DNA of 34,245 nt from an uncultured Mycoplasmatota bacterium (GTDB lineage Bacteria; Bacillota_I; Bacilli_A; RF39; UBA660). The notes beneath the pieces were generated by a model. The model was not told where the DNA came from. It made no database searches and saw nothing but the letters and a program-made list of their open reading frames with translations. A program made the translations under genes and the position numbers. Positions 7,393 through 14,917 of this stretch are shown piece by piece (the first letter of the stretch is position 1; the number at the start of each line of letters is the position of its first letter). The DNA is taken from positions 1 through 34,245 of the forward strand of contig CAMYYH010000008.1 in assembly GCA_947303405.1 (NCBI GenBank). Reading direction: 5' to 3'.

Positions 7393-9381
7393 TCAACTAT
7401 TACTCGGCGGATCGACAATCCAAGGTTCAGTTTCAGACCCTGTTCCACTAAAAATAGTTGTGTTAGGTCCTAAAGATACTACAGGACGAACTCCTCCATT
7501 TTGACTAGTTGAAACATAACCTATGGAACCATCTACATCAACAACATAGTCGAAACCAGAGGCACTAGCATAGTAATTAGGTGTTAAATTATGATACCAT
7601 GTTCCGGTTCTTCGTAGTGAATCACTGGTAATATTAGCTAGTTCTTCTGTTGTTGCTAAAGATACAGGATATGTTAATTTAGCTTTATTATTACTTACGG
7701 CAAATTGATCTGTTAAATTGTTGCAAACTAGTGATGTAGTTTGATTATTGTTTTTAAATGTCATCCAAAAGTTATCATAGGTATTTCCACCGTTAGGATT
7801 CATAGCAGCTAAATCAAGTATAGTTCCATCATTACAATAAACTACATCTTCTAACATATCAGTATAAGATGCCATTTTTTGAGCATACCAAGCATCTACT
7901 AAGCCTTTAATTGTTGAATTGTAACGATTTACATTATCAGCATGTAACATCTCAGTTAAGGCGTCGCTTATATTTTTACCATCCTTTAAGTCGAAATATC
8001 TAGCAAGTTCATCGGTTGTATAGTAAATATAAGAAATTGTATTACAAGTTCCACTGGTATTCCAGCAGGTATAATGAGTATTATTGATAGTATTATAGCC
8101 TGTTGACCAGTTACTTACCGTTTTAGTAGTACCAGATAAAGTATAAGTATTTGTATTTGAATCATAAGTAAAGTTATTACCATATTTTATTGGTGTCGTA
8201 GTTAAATATCTTTCTAAGGCATGATAGGTTTTATTAAACATATAACCTATTTTAGAAGTTGAAGCATATTGAGCATTAAATGGACTTGTACCTATCTCAT
8301 AATAATTTACATAACCAGTTGTATAATCAGATCCATAGCCTGTAGTATTAGATTTATAACCATTTATACTATAAAGAGTTGTACAGGTAGTAGAATTAGT
8401 ATAACAAGTATATGTACCTATTATATCTTCATATGTAGAATCACTCCATGTAGCAGTAAATGTATTTTGTAATGTAAAAGTATTTTCGTTTGGATTGTAT
8501 GTAAAATTATTACCATATAATACATTATTAGCAAGATATTTTTCGTCACCTTCAGTTCCAATAATACCCCGTTGTTCCACTCTAGTACTTTCACATTTAT
8601 CATTTTGTGGTAGACCATTATAGATCATTTTTATACCACCTGTTTCGGTAGTACGTATTATTTGCCAGCAGTAGCCACCAAATATTACATTTCTTTTATC
8701 TAGGCAATTATCAAAGTAGATATTATTAGCTGTTACAGTTTGTCCAACTTGTTCTGTTACTTGACCATTATATTTTGTTATACAACTATTATTTGGTGCT
8801 AAATCTTGTAATAAAGTGCTAGATGTTGTTTCTCTATCATCCGCTTGAACATAGTTTATTTCTAAGGCAAGATTTAAGATAAAATTGTCGGTAGGCAAAT
8901 CTTCACTATCTATATCAGGTTCAAAATAAATTTTAACTTTAATAGTTTTAGTTGCCCCATCGTTTATGATATCTCCTTCCATAACAGGAACCCCATTTAT
9001 ATAATTGACTGAGTATATAATTATATCCGCATAATTTGGATCTACGCCACTTACTGTAACTAAAGATATTTCTCCTGGTAAGGTACCAGCATTTACTATA
9101 TCAACAGTAAATTCATAATAGTCTCCTGGTATATTTAATTTAATTGCATAATTAACTTTTGTATTATCTTGGGGATTAATTGTAGCAGGGGTTGTAGCTT
9201 CTACTGAACCACTAGCTACTTGAACATTAGCAAAATGTATATCCCAACTATTAATGCCAAGATTTGCTAAGCCATTTAAGTTTAAATTAGTTTGTAATAA
9301 AGCGTAGCCTAAACCAATACTTAGTATTAATAGGAGAAAAGTATATATAAAATAATTTTTTTGGTTACTTCTTCTTTTCAT
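7393..9381 (-). CDS. Large secreted surface protein with camelysin/TasA-like N-terminal domain and internal repeats
   Basis: A 662-residue protein with an N-terminal signal or anchor segment (FIYTFLLLILSIGLGYALLQ). Residues about 30-180 form a beta-rich domain of the kind seen in TasA/camelysin-like secreted proteins. Further on, two copies of a unit starting YGNNFTY occur, at about 290-345 and 400-455, each followed by a Cys-Tyr-Thr rich stretch. The C-terminus holds a GGVRPVVSLGPNT segment followed by a GTGSETEPWIV tail, a pattern I associate with firmicute surface proteins. There is no sortase motif. Many Asn, Thr and Tyr and several Cys pairs suggest an extracellular, disulfide-stabilised protein. 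It starts behind AGAAGGA and heads an operon with the next two genes. Confidence 0.8.
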   Translation of the reverse strand: MKRRSNQKNYFIYTFLLLILSIGLGYALLQTNLNLNGLANLGINSWDIHFANVQVASGSVEATTPATINPQDNTKVNYAIKLNIPGDYYEFTVDIVNAGTLPGEISLVTVSGVDPNYADIIIYSVNYINGVPVMEGDIINDGATKTIKVKIYFEPDIDSEDLPTDNFILNLALEINYVQADDRETTSSTLLQDLAPNNSCITKYNGQVTEQVGQTVTANNIYFDNCLDKRNVIFGGYCWQIIRTTETGGIKMIYNGLPQNDKCESTRVEQRGIIGTEGDEKYLANNVLYGNNFTYNPNENTFTLQNTFTATWSDSTYEDIIGTYTCYTNSTTCTTLYSINGYKSNTTGYGSDYTTGYVNYYEIGTSPFNAQYASTSKIGYMFNKTYHALERYLTTTPIKYGNNFTYDSNTNTYTLSGTTKTVSNWSTGYNTINNTHYTCWNTSGTCNTISYIYYTTDELARYFDLKDGKNISDALTEMLHADNVNRYNSTIKGLVDAWYAQKMASYTDMLEDVVYCNDGTILDLAAMNPNGGNTYDNFWMTFKNNNQTTSLVCNNLTDQFAVSNNKAKLTYPVSLATTEELANITSDSLRRTGTWYHNLTPNYYASASGFDYVVDVDGSIGYVSTSQNGGVRPVVSLGPNTTIFSGTGSETEPWIVDPPSNS

Positions 9382-9401
9382 ATAAATCCTTCTACTCTAT
9401 C

Positions 9402-9410
9402 ATTATACCA
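9402..9410 (-). promoter_or_regulatory. Predicted extended -10 promoter of the surface-protein operon
   Basis: The minus strand reads TGGTATAAT, a perfect extended -10, about 20 bases before the ATG at 9381. Confidence 0.6.
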
Positions 9411-9459
9411 AAAGAGTATTTTTATTTATATAATTTATTTATTTTTGTTACAATTATAT

Positions 9460-10677
9460 CTATTTAAAGGTAAACATTAACCATCCTGGTTTTAGTATTA
9501 ATAATATACCTATTATAAGCATTATTATTCCCCCTATTAAGTGAGAATACTTATTGTATTTACTTGATATACCAGTAGATGTCATAGTTATTACAGCTAT
9601 TGTGAAGACGATTAAGTCATCTATTAAGAAGAATAATATATATAATAATACGTACAATAGCGATTGAATCCCCGAGATATTATTAATAGTTAGTAGTTCT
9701 GAGAATACTAATGGTAGTCCTGCGGAACAGGCTAGTTCAACTATGTTAATAGATATAGCTAATCCCACGGCGCCTAACATAGCTAATACAAGACTCTTTT
9801 CTCTAGTGAAAGTTTTAATCTTAGTAAATATTTTCTTTCTTTTTTTGTCATCTACAACATCACAGCCATCTTCTTCTTTTAAAGACTTAAGATAACTGCG
9901 TAGATTAATTAAACCTCCTATTATAGCTACTACGGCTATAATATTTCTAAATAGTATTGAAGTACTTACTTTAACAACAATATTGATCCAAGATAGGAGA
10001 ATACCTAAGTATACTAGTCCTGAAGTAAGAATAAAGGTAAAACCTATGATAAACATTCTCTTTCTATCTTTCATACCTAGTAAAGCACTTATTAGGAATA
10101 ATAGAACCCACATAGCACAGGGATTAAAACCATCTACTAAACCTATAATAATTGTAGCAAATGATAATGATACTTTTTCTAAATCTACCTTGCCTATAAT
10201 GGGAATAGTTATAGTATGAGTAGATTTTTTCTTTTTATACTCAGTAGCTTTATCATTTGTTTTAACCACCTCAGTATTTCCTTCTAGTAATTCTTGAACA
10301 TAATCTGTATAATCATTATCTCGATAGTAATTAATCATGTTTAATATTTTTTGTCCAGTACTAGAATCATCTAAGTACCCTTTTACTAGGGTATTACCAA
10401 CTATGTTAACTGGCACACCTGTTATTTCTATATCAAATTTCTTACCTATTTTTTTTAGTAAATCTCTATTTTCACTATTACCCCATACTTCGTATTTAAC
10501 AATATTTATATCTTTCAATTCATTTTGGTGATTTTCTAGGAAGGTTTCTTCTGCTGCGCAGTGAGGGCAACCATCTCCATGAAAGAAGTATAAAGTTATG
10601 TCCTTAGCATAAGTACTGGGTAATAATAAAATAAAGGACAATACTAAGACAACTAGATATTTTAGATACCTATTCAT
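9460..10677 (-). CDS. Thioredoxin-like/CcdA (DsbD-type) fusion, transmembrane thiol-disulfide protein
   Basis: A 405-residue fusion that would pass reducing equivalents across the membrane. After a signal-like segment, an extracytoplasmic thioredoxin-like domain carries CPHC (residues 37-40) and a GVP cis-proline (87-88). A multi-pass CcdA/DsbD-beta domain follows from about residue 170, with one Cys in NPCAMW (C187) and its partner in ELACSAG (C316), the membrane cysteines typical of the family. Classical DsbD has its thioredoxin domain at the C-terminus; here the order is reversed. The start overlaps the mini-thioredoxin gene by 8 bases, so the two are translationally coupled and that protein is the natural cytosolic electron donor (inference). 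Confidence 0.85.
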   Translation of the reverse strand: MNRYLKYLVVLVLSFILLLPSTYAKDITLYFFHGDGCPHCAAEETFLENHQNELKDINIVKYEVWGNSENRDLLKKIGKKFDIEITGVPVNIVGNTLVKGYLDDSSTGQKILNMINYYRDNDYTDYVQELLEGNTEVVKTNDKATEYKKKKSTHTITIPIIGKVDLEKVSLSFATIIIGLVDGFNPCAMWVLLFLISALLGMKDRKRMFIIGFTFILTSGLVYLGILLSWINIVVKVSTSILFRNIIAVVAIIGGLINLRSYLKSLKEEDGCDVVDDKKRKKIFTKIKTFTREKSLVLAMLGAVGLAISINIVELACSAGLPLVFSELLTINNISGIQSLLYVLLYILFFLIDDLIVFTIAVITMTSTGISSKYNKYSHLIGGIIMLIIGILLILKPGWLMFTFK

Positions 10678-10933
10678 TTTCTAAATCACTCACAATCTTT
10701 AGCATATCTTCGTAAGAGTGTTCCCCTACCACCCTTTTTATCTCTTGATTATTATTCATGAATATAAATACAGGTAGTTTTTTACCTACTTGGTACCCTT
10801 GTACTTCTTCTTCATCCATATCATAATCCAAACTAATAGTCTCTATATTCTTTTCTTTTAATACTTTATTCCATGTCTTATTCATTATTAGACATGTACC
10901 ACACCATACGGCTGTAATTTTGATTACTTTCAT
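10670..10933 (-). CDS. Small thioredoxin-like protein (CGTC)
   Basis: An 87-residue minimal thioredoxin fold. The N-terminal strand leads into AVWCGTCLIM, a CxxC redox site placed as in thioredoxins, and a KLPVFIF segment gives the cis-proline loop. It has no signal peptide, so it should be cytosolic. It is shorter than ordinary thioredoxin (about 105 residues). It overlaps the upstream cysteine desulfurase by 4 bases (ATGA) and the downstream DsbD-like gene by 8, which makes a three-gene coupled unit. Likely roles are feeding electrons to the membrane protein or reducing persulfide on the desulfurase; sequence alone does not decide. Confidence 0.85.
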   Translation of the reverse strand: MKVIKITAVWCGTCLIMNKTWNKVLKEKNIETISLDYDMDEEEVQGYQVGKKLPVFIFMNNNQEIKRVVGEHSYEDMLKIVSDLENE

Positions 10934-12045
10934 CTCTTTAGCTCCTTAATATTTTTTTCTAAAGAAGATATAAAGGTATCAATTTCTTCTTTAGTAGTTA
11001 GATGAGATATACTTACACGCATACTAGATGAAGATCTTTCTTTATCTTTAGTAATTGCGTAGACTGCTCTTGAATAATCACCAACAGCACATGCTGTTTG
11101 GGTAGAAATAAATATATCATCTTTTTCTAAAGCATGTAACATAGTTTCGGCTTTAATATTAATTAAAGAGAAATTTAATATATGTGGTATAGCGTTAATA
11201 GGGCTATTGATATGAACATCTAGTTTACTCATTTTTTCTCTTAAGTATTTATTCATTTCTTCTACTTGTTTATACTTATTAGAAAAATCTTCATATGCTA
11301 ATCTTAAAGCTTTAGCTATTGAAACAACTAAAGGAAGAGCCGGGGTCCCGCTACGATATATTGTAGTACTCTTACCACCATGAATTAATGGTTCTATATT
11401 AAGTCCTTCTCTTTTATATAGTATGCCTATGCCTTTCATGCCATAAAATTTTTGAGCAGAAAAAGACGCTAAATCTACTAAAGATAAATCTATTTTTTCT
11501 TTTCCTACACTTTGAGTCATATCACAATGGAAAAAGCATTTAGGGTGTTTTCTAATTATATTACTTATCTCTTTGATAGGTTGTTTAATACCTATTTCAC
11601 TATTAACAGAAGATATACTTACTAAGATAGTATCATCTCTAATAAGATTTTCTAATTCTTCTAAGTCTATTTCACCATTATCTTTTAAACTAACGAAGTC
11701 TACTTCGTAACCAAGTGATAATAAGTAGTTTAATGGACCAATAATAGAAGAATGTTCTAACTCAGTACTTATTATATGTTTGCCTCTATTAGCGTATTTT
11801 AGAGCAATACCTTTTATAGCTGTATTATTAGATTCAGAAGCTCCGCTAGTATATATTATTTCTGACGTTTTAATATTAAGTATATTGGCTATTTGTTTTG
11901 TAGAAGCATCAATTACTTCTTTTGCTTCAACACCTAGTCTATGTAGTGAATTAGGATTACCTATAAACTTCTCACAAGCAGTAGTGTAAGAAGCTATTAC
12001 TTCTTTGTTAACTGGTGTTGTAGCACTATAATCTAAATAAATCAT
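10930..12045 (-). CDS. Cysteine desulfurase (IscS/NifS family)
   Basis: A 371-residue PLP enzyme that takes sulfur from cysteine as an enzyme-bound persulfide. It opens with the family start IYLDYSATTPVN. H98 in ELEHSS, D175 and Q178 in FHCDMTQ, and Lys199 in SAQKFYGMKG form the PLP pocket; Gln198 replaces the His that usually precedes the lysine. The active Cys is C319 in TACAVG, and SSSSMRVSIS near the end is typical of the C-terminal domain. No IscU/SufU scaffold is adjacent; it is followed instead by a thioredoxin and a DsbD-like protein. I chose ATG 12045, with AGAGGG upstream; the frame is open to 12069. Confidence 0.9.
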   Translation of the reverse strand: MIYLDYSATTPVNKEVIASYTTACEKFIGNPNSLHRLGVEAKEVIDASTKQIANILNIKTSEIIYTSGASESNNTAIKGIALKYANRGKHIISTELEHSSIIGPLNYLLSLGYEVDFVSLKDNGEIDLEELENLIRDDTILVSISSVNSEIGIKQPIKEISNIIRKHPKCFFHCDMTQSVGKEKIDLSLVDLASFSAQKFYGMKGIGILYKREGLNIEPLIHGGKSTTIYRSGTPALPLVVSIAKALRLAYEDFSNKYKQVEEMNKYLREKMSKLDVHINSPINAIPHILNFSLINIKAETMLHALEKDDIFISTQTACAVGDYSRAVYAITKDKERSSSSMRVSISHLTTKEEIDTFISSLEKNIKELKR

Positions 12046-12138
12046 TTTTATCCCTCTTTTCATTAACAATTCTATCTAATTATTATATTTTTAACAATAA
12101 AAAGTTCGTTGAAATGACTCAACTATTAGTTTATCTTT

Positions 12139-12165
12139 ATAAAAAGGACTTTATGAGTCCTTTTT
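12139..12165 (-). terminator. Rho-independent terminator after the cyclophilin-like gene
   Basis: AAAAAGGACT and AGTCCTTTTT form a 10-bp stem with a 5-base loop that overlaps the stop codon of the gene at 12151. The T run is part of the stem, so it may work in both directions. Confidence 0.7.
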
Positions 12166-12624
12166 AGTTTTAAGGGTAATAGTTTGGATACTATTAGTAC
12201 TAGGTATATTTTCATTTATCGATCCTAGATATACTAGTTTTTGCTTTTTAAAGGTGTATTTCTTGTAGGCTATTACAATACTTTGCCAACCGGTGTGATA
12301 GTATACGCCCTTTTCTTTAACTGTAGATACTATTTCTCCATCTACATCAATATTCTTATTAAGTTTAGCGTAGTAAACACTATCAGCATACTTAGTAAAA
12401 AGTGTAGAAAATGGTAATTCTTTTTGAATAGCTAATACAGTATCGTTATTAGCTAGATTTACAATACACTCTTTTTCATCTACTATTATTTTTAAACCTA
12501 TTCTAGTTATATTTTCTCTTTTAATTGTTTCTTTTTTATTATAAGTAACTATAGTAAATATTATTATACTTATTACAACTAATGATAGTACGATAGTCAC
12601 TACTTTTAATCTCTTATTATTCAT
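12151..12624 (-). CDS. Membrane-anchored cyclophilin-like-fold protein
   Basis: A 157-residue protein with an N-terminal anchor (VVTIVLSLVVISIIIFTIVTY) and an extracytoplasmic domain of about 115 residues. That domain reads like the small cyclophilin-like fold: a strand with DEKECIVNLANNDTVLAIQKELPF, then YYAKLNKNIDVDGE and a YYHTGWQSIVIAYKK strand. Proteins with this fold are usually free and cytosolic, and their function is poorly known; prolyl isomerase activity should not be assumed. The assignment is by pattern only. The gene starts 9 bases after the rhomboid stop, with AGGTAAAT as ribosome-binding site, so the two form an operon. Confidence 0.6.
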   Translation of the reverse strand: MNNKRLKVVTIVLSLVVISIIIFTIVTYNKKETIKRENITRIGLKIIVDEKECIVNLANNDTVLAIQKELPFSTLFTKYADSVYYAKLNKNIDVDGEIVSTVKEKGVYYHTGWQSIVIAYKKYTFKKQKLVYLGSINENIPSTNSIQTITLKTKKDS

Positions 12625-12633
12625 AATTTACCT

Positions 12634-13200
12634 CTATAATAGATAGAAACCAAAGGCTATACCACATATAGCTCCAGCTATATGGGATAGATGACTTATA
12701 TTATCATTTAGATGTAATAACCATTTAATTATTTCATCTACTACGTAGAATAGTATTATTAATACTAGAGTAAGAGGTATTCTACCATCTTGAATATTAA
12801 CTATAGAACTTAAGACTATCATCATAAAGGTTATATCACTAGCTCCTAGAGCTCCTTTATTGGAAAATATATAGACAGCAATACTACTAACTACAGAGGT
12901 TATTAACATCATTATTAATAAGTTTATACTACCATACTTTTCTTCTAGCATAGGGCCTAATAATAATATATAGACAAAGTTACTACGAAAGTGATTCCAA
13001 TCTTTACTTACAAAAGCATTAGTAACAAATCTTATATAGGTCATAGGGTTAAATATACTACCCTTATGAAGAGCTAAAAAGTCACTTAGTTTATGCATAG
13101 ATATATAGTCCATTATCAAGAGAACGAAACATATGAAAAAGAAACTAAGTGTTACTGTAGAGTTATAAGAAAAGTATTTACTCATACCTGCTAATTTCAT
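12634..13200 (-). CDS. Rhomboid-family intramembrane protein (probable serine protease)
   Basis: A 188-residue multi-pass membrane protein with the rhomboid layout. The Asn of HFRSN (N74) fits the oxyanion position, GALGASD holds the candidate catalytic Ser (S121), and LSHIAGAICG holds the catalytic His (H173). The usual GxSG reads GASD, so the Gly after Ser is replaced by Asp, which makes activity less certain. The NPMTYIRFVTNAF stretch before the first conserved loop is typical. I chose ATG 13200 with GGTGAT at normal spacing; an open frame extends to 13239 but overlaps the upstream terminator. It is likely co-transcribed with the anchored cyclophilin-like gene, a possible partner. Confidence 0.8.
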   Translation of the reverse strand: MKLAGMSKYFSYNSTVTLSFFFICFVLLIMDYISMHKLSDFLALHKGSIFNPMTYIRFVTNAFVSKDWNHFRSNFVYILLLGPMLEEKYGSINLLIMMLITSVVSSIAVYIFSNKGALGASDITFMMIVLSSIVNIQDGRIPLTLVLIILFYVVDEIIKWLLHLNDNISHLSHIAGAICGIAFGFYLL

Positions 13201-13215
13201 ATTATCACCAAATAT

Positions 13216-13224
13216 ATTGTAGCA
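13216..13224 (-). promoter_or_regulatory. Predicted extended -10 promoter of the rhomboid gene
   Basis: The minus strand reads TGCTACAAT just after the pta terminator and about 15 bases before the rhomboid ATG. No good -35 is seen. Confidence 0.45.
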
Positions 13225-13225
13225 C

Positions 13226-13251
13226 AAAAAAAAGGACAATTCTATTGTCCT
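13226..13251 (-). terminator. Rho-independent terminator of pta
   Basis: AGGACAAT and ATTGTCCT form an 8-bp stem with a 3-base loop, followed on the minus strand by a long T run. Confidence 0.85.
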
Positions 13252-13257
13252 ATATAA

Positions 13258-14247
13258 CTATTTAGATTGTAAAGCTGTAATTGCTACTACGCCCACTATA
13301 TCATCGGCTGTACAACCTCTAGATAAATCATTTACTGGTTTATTAATACCTTGAGTAATTGGTCCATAAGCTTCTGCTTTAGCAAGTCTTTGAACTAGTT
13401 TATACCCTATATTGCCGGCATCTAAGTCCGGAAAAATTAAAACATTAGCACGACCAGCTACTTTAGATTCAGGAGCTTTTGATTCGGCTACTTCTGGTAC
13501 AATAGCGGCATCTAGTTGGAGTTCCCCATCTATAATTAAAGTAGGATACTTTTCATGAGCTATCTTGGTTGCTTCAATTACTTTATTCACATCATCATGC
13601 TTAGCACTCCCCTTTGTTGAATGGGATAGCATAGCAGTTATAGCTTTTTCTCCCGTTAGTAATTCAAAAGATTTAGAGGAAGAGTAAGCTATATCGGCTA
13701 ACTTTTCCGGGGTTGGGTTTTGTTCTAATCCACAATCAGCAAATATAAAGGTACCATTAAAACCATAATCTGAATCGGGTACAACCATTAGAAAGAAGGC
13801 TGAGACTAATTCTACACCTGGAGCGGTTTTAATTATCTGTAAGGCTGGTTTTAAAGTATTAGCAGAAGAATGACAGGCACCGGATACTACCCCATCTGCC
13901 AATCCCTCTTTAACTAACATACAAGCATAGTACATATAATCCGTTAGTAATAGTTTATGAGCATCTTCTAGAGTTAAACCTTTTTCTTTACGTAATTCAT
14001 ATAATTTATTAGCTAAGTATTCTGTCTTATTATATTTTATAGGGTTTATAATAGTAGCTTTAGAAATATCTAAGTCGTGACTACTTTCTTTTATTTCATT
14101 TTCGCTACCAATAAGTATTATATTAGCAATATCTTCTCTTAGTATCCTGGCAGTCGCCTCTAATACTCTTCTATCATTACTTTCTGGTAAGACGATAGTC
14201 TTTTTATTTTGTTTAGCTCTAGTAATTATGGTATTTATAAAACTCAT
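13258..14247 (-). CDS. pta: Phosphate acetyltransferase
   Basis: A 329-residue enzyme that interconverts acetyl-CoA and acetyl phosphate, normally paired with acetate kinase for ATP formation from acetyl-CoA. It matches the short Pta type throughout: KTIVLPESNDRRVLEA at the start, then GLADGVVSGACHSSANTLKPA, NPTPEKLADIAYSS, a SHSTKGSAKH segment, the LQLDAAIVPEVAESKAP stretch, and GPITQGINKPVNDLSRG near the end. Length is normal for the family. No acetate kinase gene lies next to it. It starts behind GAAGGA, has its own promoter overlapped by a dyad, and ends in a strong terminator, so it is a single-gene unit. Confidence 0.97.
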   Translation of the reverse strand: MSFINTIITRAKQNKKTIVLPESNDRRVLEATARILREDIANIILIGSENEIKESSHDLDISKATIINPIKYNKTEYLANKLYELRKEKGLTLEDAHKLLLTDYMYYACMLVKEGLADGVVSGACHSSANTLKPALQIIKTAPGVELVSAFFLMVVPDSDYGFNGTFIFADCGLEQNPTPEKLADIAYSSSKSFELLTGEKAITAMLSHSTKGSAKHDDVNKVIEATKIAHEKYPTLIIDGELQLDAAIVPEVAESKAPESKVAGRANVLIFPDLDAGNIGYKLVQRLAKAEAYGPITQGINKPVNDLSRGCTADDIVGVVAITALQSK

Positions 14248-14273
14248 TTATAATCCTTCTTTCAGTATTTATT

Positions 14274-14307
14274 ATTATATTTTGAATAGATTACGACCAA
14301 TCTATTC
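14274..14307 (-). promoter_or_regulatory. pta promoter with an overlapping dyad
   Basis: TATAAT lies at 14274-14279 on the minus strand. A 9-bp inverted repeat (GAATAGATT, 6-base spacer, AATCTATTC; 14284-14307) covers the spacer and -35 region. There is no T run after it, so it looks more like an operator than a terminator. Confidence 0.4.
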
Positions 14308-14351
14308 TAAAAGTAAATGTATTATTAAATCTTATATTCCAAATAATTCGT

Positions 14352-14747
14352 TTAATCTATTTTTATTGTTTTTGGTTCTTCTGTAAAAGAATAGATAGTA
14401 GCTTCTAAATTAGTAAAGAATAGAACACTAGTATTAGTATCATTTTCATCATACATATTTCTTAATTCTGGATAGTTATCTAACATAGCTTTTTTAGCTT
14501 CTATTCTATCATCATTTGCTAAACATCCTGATACTCTTATCCATTTACCATCTTTAAAAGCACATATTTCCACATTACCATTGGCTTCTATTTGTTTATA
14601 AACTTTTTTAGATTTACCAGTTTGAATATATAACTTATTATCATATATATTAACTGTTCCAAAAGGTCTTACTCTTGGCTTGTCTCCTTCTATTGTAGCT
14701 AAGTAATATGTACCACAATCCTTTAAAAATTCATATATTTCGTTCAC
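14352..14747 (-). CDS. Pyridoxamine 5'-phosphate oxidase-like (PNPOx) flavoprotein
   Basis: A 131-residue member of the split-barrel FMN-binding family. Typical features are the start helix followed by TYYLATIEGDKPRVRPFG, then a strand with KLYIQTGKSKKVYKQI and the barrel strand VEICAFKDGKWIRVSG. In this family FMN phosphate is bound by the Arg-Pro-Phe region and by the Lys-Ser-Lys stretch. Members of this size are often small general stress proteins with unknown substrates; a role in vitamin B6 synthesis should not be assumed. It starts at GTG 14747 with AGGAGA eight bases upstream, with no alternative ATG nearby. It is monocistronic by spacing. Confidence 0.85.
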   Translation of the reverse strand: MNEIYEFLKDCGTYYLATIEGDKPRVRPFGTVNIYDNKLYIQTGKSKKVYKQIEANGNVEICAFKDGKWIRVSGCLANDDRIEAKKAMLDNYPELRNMYDENDTNTSVLFFTNLEATIYSFTEEPKTIKID

Positions 14748-14879
14748 AAAATCATCTCCTATTAATATTTTACTAATTTTTTTATTATTTTTCTACAACT
14801 AATAAACAAAGAATTATTTATTCTCCTCTCACTATATATTTCTTTTTCAAGTTCAACTCAGCCTTCAATTTTACAACCA

Positions 14880-14906
14880 CAAAAAAAGGATTATTTGTCT
14901 AATCCT
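14880..14906 (-). terminator. Rho-independent terminator of the 350-aa exported protein gene
   Basis: AGGATTA and TAATCCT form a 7-bp stem with a 6-base loop, followed on the minus strand by seven T. Confidence 0.8.
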
Positions 14907-14917
14907 CTATTGGTTAA

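Noticed and set aside
8421-8618. Minus-strand frame overlapping the large surface protein gene
   Set aside because: Out of frame with the real gene, very Lys/Leu/Ile-rich and without a Shine-Dalgarno sequence.
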